This document shows positions 24,117 through 35,165 of a stretch of 64,000 nt of DNA, one piece after another (the stretch's first letter is position 1; every line of letters starts with the position of its first letter). Position numbers and translations under genes: made by a program. The stretch is from positions 496,001-560,000 of the forward strand of contig JAYXKI010000012.1 in the NCBI GenBank assembly GCA_037892935.1. The letters are read 5' to 3'. Source of the stretch: Phlebopus portentosus. Its lineage: Eukaryota; Basidiomycota; Agaricomycetes; Boletales; Boletinellaceae. Below the pieces are notes generated by a model. That model was given only the letters and a program-made list of their open reading frames with translations. It did no database searches and had not been told where the DNA came from.

Positions 24117-26219
24117 GACATAGGCTGGCGAGGCTGTTGCATCATCAATTTCTCCGGTTACATACCGTCGTTTTGCCGATGATAACAATGCCCTGTCCAC
24201 GAGCATGTCAAAGGTCTTCTCGAGGATATATTTTTGCTGTAGAGCATTTAGCCATTTATCTGGTATAGATTCGATTCCGTAGAGTGCCCCGGCGAGTTGT
24301 CCATAAATCGCGCAAACAGTGTCGACGTCAAAACCCAGGAGCAAGAGTAAGAGCATTCCCTAAACCAGGAGAAATGAGATGGTATCGAGTTTGAGCATGA
24401 ACAATGGAAAGGTTCAGCCAAGTTCGATAACACCCTACCTCTTCAAATATCGTGGAGTTCCAAAGCGCCCACAGCGCCGCCTCGTGCGAGTGGATCGCGA
24501 AACCAGAGGTCTTGATCTGATTCGCAGACTTCGTCTTCCAAGTTCCCGCTCTCAAAGCCTTCGCTTCCTGTGTGACGAAATTTAACTCCTCAACGTTGAC
24601 ACCCTCGGGAACGTACTGCGTATCTAGAACTTGCTTCTTCCTTTCCTCTATGGAGGATGACTCTGTGCCAGCGAAGAAGCCAAGCAATTGCGCAGTGGTC
24701 AATCTACACGAGTCGATACACATCTACGAAGCGTGTATTATCTTGCTTTATAAATCAGACATGGCGAGTGCCTCCATCGGATTGTTATGACAGAACGCCG
24801 GGACCGGAGCGAGGCGCATGAGAGAACCGTTTCCCCATGAAAGCGGATTGCTGGAACCAGCGAGTGTAAATTGCGCATCTCGTCGAAGAGTGCTTGAGTA
24901 GATCGCGAGAGCTTCTCGCCTCGCATTGCCTGTGGTATTCGAAATTTTCACTTGAGTCGGTCGCCGAGATGGAGAAGAATGGACATGAAACGAGCTGCTT
25001 ACCGATGTCGAAGCAATAACCAATAGAAGATAAATATCCTATGTGTTATTCAATCAATATGGAGGAATACACCAAGAAATCAAGAATCCATTACCATTTC
25101 GTACCAGCTAAAAAGCTTCTTAGCCACGTCTTCCCAAATGAGTACGCCATTCTCGTTCAAGAACTCTGCTAGACAAAGCGCTGTGCTAGAAATAGCACCT
25201 AGTATATTACTGCCTTTTTCATATGTATTGTCACTCGCGACTTCTGTGATTTTTGTCACACAGAACACCTCAAAATATAAAAACCACCATATCTCACTCA
25301 ATTCTTGACCGTTTTACATGATCTAAGCTGGTAAATCCATAGTTTTAATATCCGTTTCAAACTCCAACAAGGATGGAGAGAAATGAGTAAAGAATGAGTG
25401 AGATATGTCGTGAAAGGCCGATTTTAGATACATCTTTCATGTGCAGTTTTTCCTGCCCTCATCCCTGCTTCTACAGTCCTACAGGCAAGTCCAAAATGAT
25501 ATGATTATTTTATTGTAAATTTACAGGCTGACTTTGAGCTCTATTCCATGTTGTATCTGCTGGTTTGATACATGTCTGAGCTGAGCTCAAACCTACCTTT
25601 TCTCAAGGGCCCCCAGATCTCAAAATAAATTCATTCTTAGGCAATCTGATGTCTGTAAATTCATATTATGCCAATAGCACCACTCTGGTGCAGTCTAGGT
25701 TGCTGTAGCACCCAGTCTGAGGGCAGGAAAAAATGCACATGAAGGAAGTGTCTAAAATCAGCCTTTTGTGACATATCTCACTCATTCTTTACTCATTTCT
25801 ATTCATCCTTGCTGGAGTTTGAAACGGATATTAAAACTATGGATTTACCAACTTAGATCATGCAAAACGGTCAAGAATTGAGTGAGATATGGTGGTTTTT
25901 ATATTTTGAGGTGTTCTGTGTGACAAAAATCACAGAAGTCGCGAGTGACAATACATATGAAAAAGGCTGTAAATACATCGGTAGTCGCATCTTCATTACA
26001 AAATATTAAGAGCGATGCGGATTACCTAGTATCATCTGTCCACGTTCCAGGCGGCATCGGTTGACAACCTTTGCCTACGAAGGTAGCCGAAGGTTCTATG
26101 TTCCCGGAAACAGTATAAGTCCCGCGACCTCTGAATTCGTACGGTGCTCCTAGTACATCCCCTACTACGAGACCGTAGAGCGCACCCTTCAAGCGGGACT
26201 TTAGAGAAGCAGTAGACAT
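24096..26219 (-). pseudogene. ADP-ribosylglycohydrolase (ARH/DraG family, PF03747), probably disabled
   Basis: Exons read by eye: 26026-26219, 25095-25185, 25003-25038, 24439-24929 and 24096-24359. Family landmarks appear in order: LKGALYGLVVGDVLGAPYEF, the metal site PGTWTDDT then STALCLAEFL across intron 1, GYLSSIGYCFDIG, GNARREALAIYSS, WGNGSLMRLAPVPAFCHNNP, and the second metal site GFDVDT with YGQLAGALYGIESIP. Such enzymes remove ADP-ribose from proteins or other targets, and the Asp/Thr ligands are mostly kept. Two in-frame stops, TAA at 24748-24750 and TAG at 24724-24726, fall where the family has its SRTTH stretch, and no ordinary intron removes them. The gene is thus probably dead. 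Intron 1 (840 nt) contains an inverted-repeat element. Confidence 0.75.
25210..25969. mobile_element. 760-bp foldback/MITE element with 252-bp terminal inverted repeats
   Basis: The left arm (25210-25461) and right arm (25718-25969) are nearly perfect inverse complements, starting CTGCCTTTTTCATATG on the left and ending CATATGAAAAAGGCTG on the right. They differ at a few positions, including the second base. The central 256 bases carry no open frame. TA dinucleotides flank both ends (25208-25209 and 25970-25971), consistent with a TA target duplication as for Tc1/mariner-type elements. It sits inside intron 1 of the glycohydrolase gene and leaves the donor at 26025 and the acceptor at 25186 untouched. 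Confidence 0.88.
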
Positions 26220-27295
26220 GGCAGGTAAATCAGAAGGCGTCTGAGTTTTATAGGCCGTGCGCTTCTTTCAATTGAGGCCTGTGCGATATTGATGGATTCT
26301 CGTTTGCTGGAGTCCAGGCTTTGTTTATGTCCTCTTTGCAAATAAGATGCAACAGTGACGGAAGGGGTTGGATCGGAGCGAAACCGTTATAAGCTCCAGG
26401 ATCTGTGACTCTCAGAGCTGTTTCGTTGTATTGTTTTGTTTTGTTTTGAATAGCGATGGTTCGTGATCACGAACAATAATGAGTGCCAGATATGGCAGTG
26501 GCGCAAATCACACCAAATAGCCGTAAATAATATGAGTTTAGCACCGAAATTGGAAAATTGGTCCCATTCCCAACTACACTGTCATGGTCCCATATCGGTA
26601 TGCAGCATATCGGCACCATGAAGAGCATAACGCGATAGATTTCAACTCGGCTCGACTAATTGGGCAATAAAAGGCAGAGCCATTCGTGGAATCTGGACGA
26701 AACGGTGAGAAACCCGAGTAAAAATGGAGCGGAAATGGCAGCAGTTTTAGGATCAGGATCTTCTTGGATGGAGGACTCCCGTTGTCTTATTCTGCGAGCC
26801 TTATATCATTATCGGAGCCCGAACATGTGAAGATGGACGAACTTACGGGTGCTAGGGCGAACAAAAGCATCATTCCGAGACGCGGTTCCAATCATTCATC
26901 GGCATGGGATCTTTACGACGCATAACAACCTCATCAAAGATTCACCATTGGTCGCATCTTTTGTCCTCGTCGTATCTGTCTATCTGTCCGTTGCGCTACG
27001 AGTATACACTGCTTGTGTCGCGTGGAAGACTTGTTGACAAAGAGTAAAGAAAATGATGTATATACATAAATAAATAATTTGAAGGTGCGGTGACCACGCT
27101 GCATGCTTCTCCCTTTGTGCAGTTACCCACGTTCACATTTAGCACCGCCATACGCCACGCAGACGGCGTTCTCGGCAATCTATTCCTATTCCCAGTCACG
27201 TATAAGAATTAGACGCGCCGTCGCCTGCTCGCGTTCGCAACCCTATTCGAACGTCCACGACATCATTCGCCCGTTCTCCTCGTCCAGCGCCGTCC
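26220..27295. promoter_or_regulatory. Divergent intergenic region between glycohydrolase and DUF3433 genes
   Basis: About 1.08 kb with no supported gene. A short TTTTG-type repeat lies near 26425-26450. The open frame at 26849-27037 (MLGRTKASFRDAV) shows no domain. Both promoters should lie here. Confidence 0.45.
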
Positions 27296-29848
27296 ATGGC
27301 CATGCAGGACCTCGCCGGTCCCCTCTCCCCACCGCTGACGGCCTCGACGAAGAATTTCCGAGATTCTATTCAGCTTATTCCCACAGTTAGACGAGAAGAG
27401 AGACCAAAATCCTATGTATGAGCCATTTGATTCGAATCACTTTGTCGGTGATTGATCTCCTTTCGCCTCTTTCTCTCTTCATATAGGAACCTCCACAGTT
27501 GAAGTTATGGGTTGTGTTGCCTGCCTCGTTGTTCATGATGGCTCTTGGAATCGCATTGGAGGTGGCATTATCGATTTCACAAAAGAATACAGGTGCCCAA
27601 CCCTTGAATTCATTCTTAGCAATAATCAGTTGACCATATCTATCGCAGGCTTCCACGTCAAGGAGGAAAATGTATTCAAATTCGTTTCAGCTCAATTCTT
27701 GACCGTACGTTCTGCCGTGTCTTTGAGAATTGTGAACGGAGGCTCAAATTCACGATCAGTCGTTTTTCCCCATTCTTCTCGTTGCTCCACTTGGGCTACT
27801 CTGGGAGTCAAAGAATTGGCTGGTAAAACGATACCAGGTGCGTGGTCTTTGTCCTGGACGTTGCTTTAGGCTGGAATTCGCATTGACCTTAGCCGTATAT
27901 CAATATGTCAAGAGGAGATGCGACGGCAGAGGATTCACTACTTCTTGACTACGTTTCAATCAAGTGAGGGCCGATCTCAGTCTCTTATATAGTCCGATTA
28001 AGCTAATTTCACACCAAGCACTCTGTATTGCGTATTTCTTGCTCTTTCAAAACGCCACTGGCTTGTCTTCATTTCGGCGGTAGCTGGGCTCGTGACTATT
28101 CTCCTTCAGCCTCTCGCAGGCGCAATATTCGACGTTCAGCAAGTACCAATGTCTTCTGCATCGACAGTTCAAAGCATCAGAGCGCTTGGGCTTGATCCGG
28201 ACCGGTTCCAGCTTACCGCATTCTTAGCCGCTGCGGGTGTAAGCCCTTATTGTATTCTCTTTGCACCCGATATACTGATGATCAATGGACGTCTAGTACG
28301 TTCTTGCCGCAGTCAGCAATAACTTACCAGATCCACCTTTTGTCCACAACAACTGGGCTACTGCGGACTTTGAGGTGAGATAGATCAGTGACCTTTTAAT
28401 AGTCTTTGCTCATATCACCGCAGTTCCCCAGCGGTAACTATCTGAATGGGACGGTCACCACGAATACTACCGGCATTCGCACAAACGCAACTTGCTCCGC
28501 ACCAGCACAAATTAATATGGATACTTCAAACCCTTCAAGTTTTGTCATCGGTGCAGCGAGCCTCGCAAACTTTGCACAGGGTTCCTCAAGCTGCAGCGTC
28601 ACGGTCAGTTTCGATCCAAGTAACGCAAATCAGCAGTACGGCGTAAGTGGGGTTGACAACTGCGGTCCTAATGCTGGCGGAAACCGAACGTTCTTGCCCG
28701 TCTTTTTCTGGTTTTACCGTAACAATAGTGGCACTTCCCAGGAGGCGGGCGTATTTTGTTCTCCGACACTGGAGGTTTTCAATGTCGCCGCAAATGCCTC
28801 TATGAATGATGGATCGCTTGGGAACGTGTCGATTATTGCGCCTATAGATAACTATGCGAACAACAACGTCACAGGCGCTCCGCAAAATGCTGTTCCTTTC
28901 AACGGGTAAATTTCTGCTCACTGTTGTTGTCTTTAATCGAGGCTGCAGCTCTTTTCGTACAGAGTCGTCTTCGACGCTTCCCCGGACGATTTCGCTGCAG
29001 TCAGAGCCAACGCCACTAATAACGGGGTACCCGGTGCCATTTTGCGAGCTGTCACTACGAATCAATCACTGGTGAACGCGTTCGATTCTCAAGATGGTTT
29101 CGTAGAAACAACGTCAAGAATTTACGTTCGTAGGCTTCTTTTCTCTCGTTTATACTTTTCTCATCATATGTTCTCATGGTTGTGTAGACCCAGCACTTGG
29201 CATTAGTCGCGAAGAACACCTATTTCTTGCCTACGAACGAGACTTTTTCGGCAGTTGCCATATCGCTGAAGCCTCGACTGGTCATTGAGTAGTCTCGCCG
29301 CGCCTGGTGAAGAAGACGCACTTATCGGAGTATTAATTAGACCGCTTGCCGCACATGCACTTTCCGTGCTCCTCTTAATCATTGGAGGCATCATGTTCAT
29401 CATTGGCGTAGTGCACCGCCGAATACGCAAGGGCGTCTTCCTCGCCGCTCCGCCAGGTTCAATTGCAAGCGCTGTCGCGCTCACGTCACATTCGGGCTTC
29501 GGGATGTTCCTCGTACCGTACGACAACGAGACGAGCATCGCGACCAAGCTTGCTCCGCTTCGATTCCGAATTGATGAGCGGACGGCTGCAATAGTTGCTA
29601 CTGACGCACCTGGGTACGACTTTGCGCGCGGAGATGAGAGTGACCAGGATGATAATGAGAAGACGCCGGCTTTGAGTCGCGGATCGACTGCTGTGGCTGT
29701 CCCTGGTACAAGTAAAGGTTCGCAAGAGGAGAAACGATTGCTTGGGCACCAGCGAGACTCTACTATCGCTCCGTTGACGCAAGCAGGGTATGCTGTGGAA
29801 CCGTTTACTCCCCCACAGCGCACATCCGATTCTGGGCACCATGTTTAA
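27296..29848 (+). CDS. DUF3433-family multi-pass membrane protein
   Basis: The start ATG at 27296 (context CCATGG) gives MAMQDLAGPLSPPLTA. The first exon ends at 27415 and the next begins at 27487 with PPQLKLWVVLPASLFMMALG, a first membrane segment. Family landmarks follow: the stretch ending ILLVAPLGLLWESKNWLVKR before PY, the block DATAEDSLLLDYVSI, then PLAGAIFDVQQVP. A large, presumably external domain is rich in Asn-X-Ser/Thr sites and Cys. A 52-nt intron (29289-29340) restores the frame from KPRLVI to EPLAAHALSVLLLIIGG, the last membrane segment. The tail has PPGSIASAVALTSHSGFGMF and an acidic end. DUF3433 proteins are fungal and of unknown function, likely at the plasma or vacuolar membrane. 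Confidence 0.87.
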
Positions 29849-30231
29849 AGTCTTCTGACGAATTTTACCTCGCATTTTCCTGCCTCCGGAGGTTTCTGCC
29901 CTGTTTTGTTTAATACCCTCGCATTCGTGTGTACCATTTTACCCCGCCCTCCGTTTCGACGATCCTCGGACTAAGCTGCATTCTTTGGACTAAGTTATGT
30001 ACCGGTATCCACACCTTTATGTCTTGAACGGATTTGTACTGTTTCTGTTGTTACGCATGATACTGCATTATTGGGATGTTTACGTTACATTAAATACATT
30101 TATCTTTTAACCAAGTGGCGGAATGGAGGGTAATTTGAGCCTCGGATATGACGTTAGGTTACGAATGATATAGTCAACAACGGAGGCGTCCAAGCCTCTC
30201 GCCACGAGCACAAAGACTTCGTGCCCTGCGC

Positions 30232-30259
30232 CACCACCACCACCACCACCACCACCACC
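30232..30259. repeat. CAC trinucleotide microsatellite
   Basis: About nine uninterrupted CAC units followed by imperfect ones. On the minus strand they read as poly-glycine in an open frame (30107-30313) with no other protein-like feature, so I see no gene here. Confidence 0.9.
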
Positions 30260-30360
30260 TCTACCACCATTGTCGTCATCAGCTGTGCCTGCATCATCGC
30301 AAGGAAGTATCATCGTGCTAGCCTCGAGGCTGTAAGACCGCCAAGCTGGAGGTTTACTGA

Positions 30361-30920
30361 GTTCTCACGATTCTTTGAGTTGTCAACAGAGCCTCCAGTT
30401 ATCGACCAGTTATCAACTCAGTGGAGCGTGAGATTTCTTGACCAGAGCCTTTACTGTTTGGCCTGACCTCTCAGCCTAAATTACCACTACTCCTTGCCAT
30501 TTAATGCCGGGCATATTTATGCAGGGGTCTATAATACTCACGAATCTGCTACGCATCTTTCCTTTTTGCAGTCTTTGAACGGAATTCGTTCGAGCTCTTA
30601 TACTTGATTTGGCTTGTCGATCACAAGAAGATTCTCACGATGCTTTGAGTTGACGAATCAAGTTTCCAAACACAAACAACCTCGGATTTCAACTTGAACG
30701 AGCGTGAGAATCTTTAGACCAGGTGCTTCAAGTTCCAAATTAATCTCATCTCTTCAAACTCTCGATGCACGTATTACACGACTTGGCTTGTCAATCGCAA
30801 GATGATTCTCACACTGCTTCATACTGACAACTCTGCGCTGAGTTTTCAACAAGTTTCCAACTTTTGGAGAAACGTGAATCTTCACATCAGGGACGGCTTC
30901 TCACTTTCATTCCTCAACTG
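30361..30920. repeat. Three degenerate non-coding repeat units
   Basis: Units start near 30361, 30631 and 30803. Each has a TTCTCAC..GCTT..GTTG block and, about 65-70 bases later, a GCGTGAGA.TC...GACCAG block. Two also share an upstream GGCTTGTC.ATC.CAAGA.GATTCTCAC. Spacing is unequal (about 270 and 170 bases). Function unknown. Confidence 0.55.
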
Positions 30921-31232
30921 CTTTCTTTTGCAAACAATAGGCGAAATTCAAGAGCTGTGCCCGACTGACTCGGACAAAAAAAAAAGTAAGACATGACTAG
31001 GACGAAACTGGGCGGGTGGTTTCGCACTAGCGACGGCCACAGAGGAGCCACCGACGCAGAACGACGCCTCCCAGTGTTTAAAAGGGACTTTAGAATGAAA
31101 CGTCTATCTATCTATCTATCTCTTCTCGAGGACAATCAATCATCTCGTCTCTATCGTCTATCGATTTCCCATTGCGAAATTGTCGCAAAATTAACTAGTT
31201 GCTCTGCTCTAATTTGACTTCGTTCGCCTCCA

Positions 31233-31969
31233 ATGGACCGAGATTCGGACGGTTATCCGAGCAGTCCGCTTTCACGGCGCGCTGGTGTGCAGACCCCCTC
31301 GTGGGTCACTTTCCGAGAGGAAGAGCGTGCGAGCAATACTGTTCGTTTCCCGGAGGCCCGCGAGGCGAATTGGGCTGAGCGGGCTCTCTACGCAACAGCC
31401 AAGGCGCGTTCATTCTTTCCTCGCTCGCCACAATCGATACTCGATTAACATTCAGTTCCGCCCTCACAGGTTCTATGCTTCCCTTTGAAGCCGCTGCGCG
31501 ATGTCAGGCTCAGTCGCAAAGATAAGTTCGAGATGAGGGAGCCGACCACGACCCGGCCTGTTGCAGTTGATCCCAGTGCGTCATCTTTTCATTTCCGGAC
31601 TTATTCTATTCTCACCAGCATCCCTCAGTCGAAGCATACAAAACCAAAGTCAAGCTTCTCGAAACCGAGCTGGAGCGGCTCAACAAGAAACTGGAAGATC
31701 TGAGACGCGATTACTCCAGGCTGTACACGCGCGCGCAGCATTCAGATGCGCGCTGCACAGATGCTAGGTGGAAGTTCAAGCGGCTTCGCGAAGCGTACGA
31801 GGATCTAGCTAGGGTCACGTACGAGACGTACGGCAAAGAAGAGTTCCGCGCGCTGAAAGAGAAGATCGAGGCGGACAAGCAGCAAGTTGCAAGGAAGAGG
31901 TTTTTGGCCTCTCAGACGATGTTGGTTATCAACACGGATGATACCGATACGGAGAGCGCAGCGCATTGA
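31233..31969 (+). CDS. Small coiled-coil protein, function unknown
   Basis: 211 residues from three exons (31233-31407, 31456-31565, 31619-31969). The first intron has a GTTCAT donor and a TTAAC branch-like site; the second has a GTTGAT donor. The N-terminal half is disordered and basic (MDRDSDGYPSSPLSRR). The C-terminal half is a charged heptad-type helix starting VEAYKTKVKLLETELERLNK, with further Lys/Arg/Glu-rich helix to KKLEDLRRDYSRL and beyond. The last residues are acidic (NTDDTDTESAAH). I recognise no family. The frame and coiled coil are clear, the intron choices less so. Confidence 0.65.
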
Positions 31970-32276
31970 GCTTCGTGCGGTATTCACAAGACCGCTCTTT
32001 TTTGTGTATGCGCTGCCAAGGTAAAGTTGATTTTGTTTAGTTTTCTTCAATTCTGTCGCACTGTATCCTAAAATACCTCGAAATCGAGTAATGTTGTGTT
32101 TCCGTTGCAAACCATGAGAGATTTTAGTTCATGACCACCATCGTAACCAATTCTACCATTTATAATTCCGAACAAACAGACAAAGAGACCGAACCATAGC
32201 TAATTAAACCCGATTTATCAATAACATAACTTTGCCCAGCAGCGAGTACAGTCTCTTCAACGCGCCAAGCGTGTTA
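31970..32276. other. Convergent 3' intergenic region
   Basis: About 300 AT-rich bases between the coiled-coil gene and the secreted proline-rich gene. Probably both 3' untranslated regions; no other feature seen. Confidence 0.5.
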
Positions 32277-33231
32277 TCAGACCTGAGGACGGGGAGGAAC
32301 TGGAGTAGTTGTCGCAGACGGTGGCGCAGGCTGGTTATTATTATTCCCGTTAGCGGTCTGAGGAGGCGGGTTCTGGTTCTGGTCCGTGTTCGGCGACAGG
32401 TTCTGAGGCGGAGGGGTCGCCTGGGCGTCGCGCTTCCCATTCGCAGGAGGCGGAGCCTGACCCTGCGGTTGGTCAGTGGTAGCAGGGGGCGGCGGGACGG
32501 TGCTGGTAGTAGTCGTCGCTGGCGGCGGCGGTACTGTATCGTTGTTGTCCTCAAAGTCGCCCGGAGCGGCTCGGGGACCTCTTCCATTGGCGGCGGCGTT
32601 GTTCCCGGCCGGAGCTCGTCCACCCGCAGCAGCGTTGTTGTTTGGACCTGATGCTCCTTGACGTGGCGGCGGGTTGTTATTGTTGTTCTGGGGAGGTTGC
32701 CGAGGAGCCTGACGAGCATGTACTTCACCAGCTACGGGATCCTGGACGTCTCTCGGGCCTCTTCCTCCAGCAGCAGCGTTGTTTCCTCCTGGAGCTCTCC
32801 CTCCAGCCGCGGCATTATTATTACCCGGTGGTGGTCGATTGTTGTTCTGAGGTGGCGGAGCCTGGCGAGGATGAACAAAGTCCGCAAGATCCTGAGGCGG
32901 CGGAGTCGTGGATGTAGTAGAGGGTGCTGGCGGTGGCAGAGGTACAGCCAGCTCTTCGCGCTTACCGAATGCTGGACCATTAGCCGGAGCAGTCTGAGTC
33001 GAAGGCGCCGGTGTTACGGTGGCAGGAGGTGCGACTGCATTTGTCGGAGCGGCTGAAGGCGGAGGTACTGTCGCAACATCCCCATTCACAGCCGGACGCG
33101 CATCAAGCGGAACCTAAATTAGGATTCAGTTAGCAACTTCATGTAGAAATCAAGAGATTGCAAACATAACAAACCGGTACAGCAGAAGCTACAGCTACAA
33201 TGGCCAGAAGAACAAATTGCTTGAAAAACAT
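32277..33231 (-). CDS. Secreted Pro/Asn/Ala-rich low-complexity protein with dibasic sites
   Basis: Exon 1 encodes a signal peptide, MFFKQFVLLAIVAVASAVP. A 60-nt-class intron ends TTTAG before VPLDARPAVNGD. The mature part is almost entirely Pro, Asn, Ala, Gly, Thr and Gln, with recurring blocks NNNAAAGGRAPGGNNAAAGG, RQAPPPQNNN and VPPPPATT. Likely protease sites are FGKREELAV and NGKRDAQAT (KR), plus arginine sites in HPRQAPPP and HARQAPRQ. Cysteines are absent. It is paralogous to the gene at 35166-36309: same signal-peptide pattern, same intron position, same GKRD(A/G)QA motif. A cell-wall or released peptide-precursor role is inferred. A TATA box lies 100 bases upstream of the ATG. Confidence 0.85.
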
Positions 33232-33330
33232 ATTGGCTTAGGAAACGAAGAGGAGTAAAGAAAAACGAAAGCAATAGTAGAAGAAGGTCCAGCCGCCAGC
33301 GACTGCATTTTCCTGACCAGGCAGACAACT

Positions 33331-33338
33331 CTTTTATA
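33331..33338 (-). promoter_or_regulatory. TATA box (TATAAAAG) of the secreted proline-rich gene
   Basis: A perfect TATAAAAG on the minus strand, 100 bases before the ATG at 33231. The paralogue has the same octamer 105 bases before its ATG, which supports both. Confidence 0.7.
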
Positions 33339-35165
33339 CCAGACCATGCAAATGCAGATTGCGCCATTGCGACATGGCTCGTGCTGCGGACCGCCGTTTC
33401 TCTGGAAAGGTTGCAAGGAACTACTGGCGCGTTGTCCTCCGAAACGACTTGGTTGTACGTAGGTCACCGTAGTTCTGAGGAGACACTAGTGCCCGCTGAA
33501 GATCCAGTCCAAGAAAAATTCTGTAAAGTCCTGCTAAACAACTCAGTTGTATATGCCTAGACAGCGCAAACTTTTCGACCAAAGTGAGTAGAAATCTTCA
33601 TCATAAGTTCTTCAGCTCGAGTCTTGTTGACCGAGACTACATTGGCGTTTAGTGTGAGAGGACTCCGAAACGACTCTCCTGGACCAGTTAAGCGGGCTAC
33701 GGCCGCCTCGACAAAGGTTACAAATGTGAGCAAAGCGCCTGATCGCGAGAAGAGAAGAGCATGCATTCACTACCGGAAGCAAATACTATTGGGGAACGAG
33801 TCGACAAAACACGGAGTTCGTCGTTTGATCCACGGAACCACTGTACAAAACTCCAACATCACAAGGAAGATATTTTTGACAACGAATCGCTGTCGCGAGG
33901 CTGTGTCCCAAACAGAGCAACAAGAAGCATCAATTGACGACGCTCTAGGCGCCGTGCGCTTCTTTTCAATACTTGGGTAAAGTCTTCCAAATCAAGCCAA
34001 AAAGCTGCTCGCAATTTGCAAAGGCGACTCAGTGAAAAAAATGCGTCCGCGCGTAGTAGGCAACCCTCGTTGGCATTCTGAAGTCCGAAATTCCGATCAG
34101 ACCACAGTTGTGGTCCAGAGTAGACTTCAAAGAAATTGGATGTTTCATCCTGTTAGCTTTCAGGTACCGTGATGGAGGTAACGAAGAGAAGACCAGAGCA
34201 AACTTCGACCTGGAATTTGGGGGAAAAGCATGACTGACGCGACAAGTAACAGTCACGGATAACGTCACTGTTCAAGTCGCCGCCCGGTGTCACCAACCCA
34301 ATCTGGACGATCACGAATACCGACCTATATTCCAGGCTTGTTTTTTTTTGACTCGGTTTTCGCAGCTAAGGTGATCCTGGGCAGCGGCCATTGCCTCCTC
34401 GTTCAAGCTTCCCGACTTGGCGTCAGATTCGTGCTTCGAAGGGTTCCTATCGTAGTTCTATTGTACTACTGAACCCAGCCAGCTATAATCGTGCACGTAA
34501 ATATGCTCAGCGACACGAAAGCACATCAAATACATTGATTATGGTATCATAGCTTACTGCCAGTGTGACGCCGATTTGAGCGTGTAAACCTCTCCTGCTG
34601 ACTTCAAGATCAGCATGGCTGGTGTCCTCATTATCTTACATCCTGAATGTTTCGAAAGAGGGGCCACAGTCGGCATCAACTCTTGCCTTCCTCCGTGAAA
34701 ACAAGCAAATCATATTTAGTTGCTACATCTGTGCTCTGTTATTCGAATCCAAGCGCAAGTAAGAAGTGAAGAGAAGTGTCTTGTTCGTTCGTCCAGTTAC
34801 CAGAATGTGCGCAGCGATAATTTATGGTGTCATACACGGAGAGAATGATCCAAATGTAGACTCGCACAAAGTAACAAATGCCACGTACGAGACGAGCAGG
34901 ATTTGAACGAATCACTAGAAAATTTGACAAATGTCTGACATTAACGCTCACGAAGGGACAGCGATGTATACTAAGGAATGACTATTCCATAATAAAGGAA
35001 AAGAGAGGAAAATCTGAAGATATATGCGTTTTGTGATTAAGATCATGTCCGTCGAGAAAAGTTTAGATATTATAATTCGGGATCTCCCCACTTTGATACG
35101 ACCGCCGGTCTGCTGGAGCTGCACAAGCTATCCTACCAGAAACTAGGCGTGCCATCTAACCGCTT
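33339..35165. other. Intergenic region between the two secreted proline-rich genes
   Basis: About 1.8 kb. A minus frame at 33557-33766 has a signal-peptide-like start (MHALLFSRSGALLTFVTFVE, then AAVA) followed by a 45-residue tail; it could be a tiny secreted protein or chance. The other frames lack protein character. No tRNA fold was found. Confidence 0.4.

Larger units (their letters stand above)
29849..31232. other. Long intergenic region with simple and degenerate repeats
   Basis: No gene supported. It holds a CAC triplet run (about 30232-30259), three diverged copies of a non-coding motif beginning near 30361, 30631 and 30803 (TTCTCACGATGCTTTGAGTTG and variants), and a TATC tetranucleotide run near 31103-31124. 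Confidence 0.6.

Noticed and set aside
29203..29875. Possible frameshift in the DUF3433 gene near 29290
   Set aside because: A 52-nt GTAGTC...TTAATTAG intron restores the frame exactly at KPRLVI/EPLAAHALS, so the gene is intact.
30107..30313. Minus frame with a poly-glycine run
   Set aside because: The glycines come from the CAC microsatellite; nothing else in the frame looks like protein.
32232..33056. Long plus frames and other minus frames over the proline-rich genes (also 35259-36367)
   Set aside because: Low-complexity GC-rich repeats keep several frames open at once. Only one frame has a signal peptide, an intron join and in-phase KR sites.
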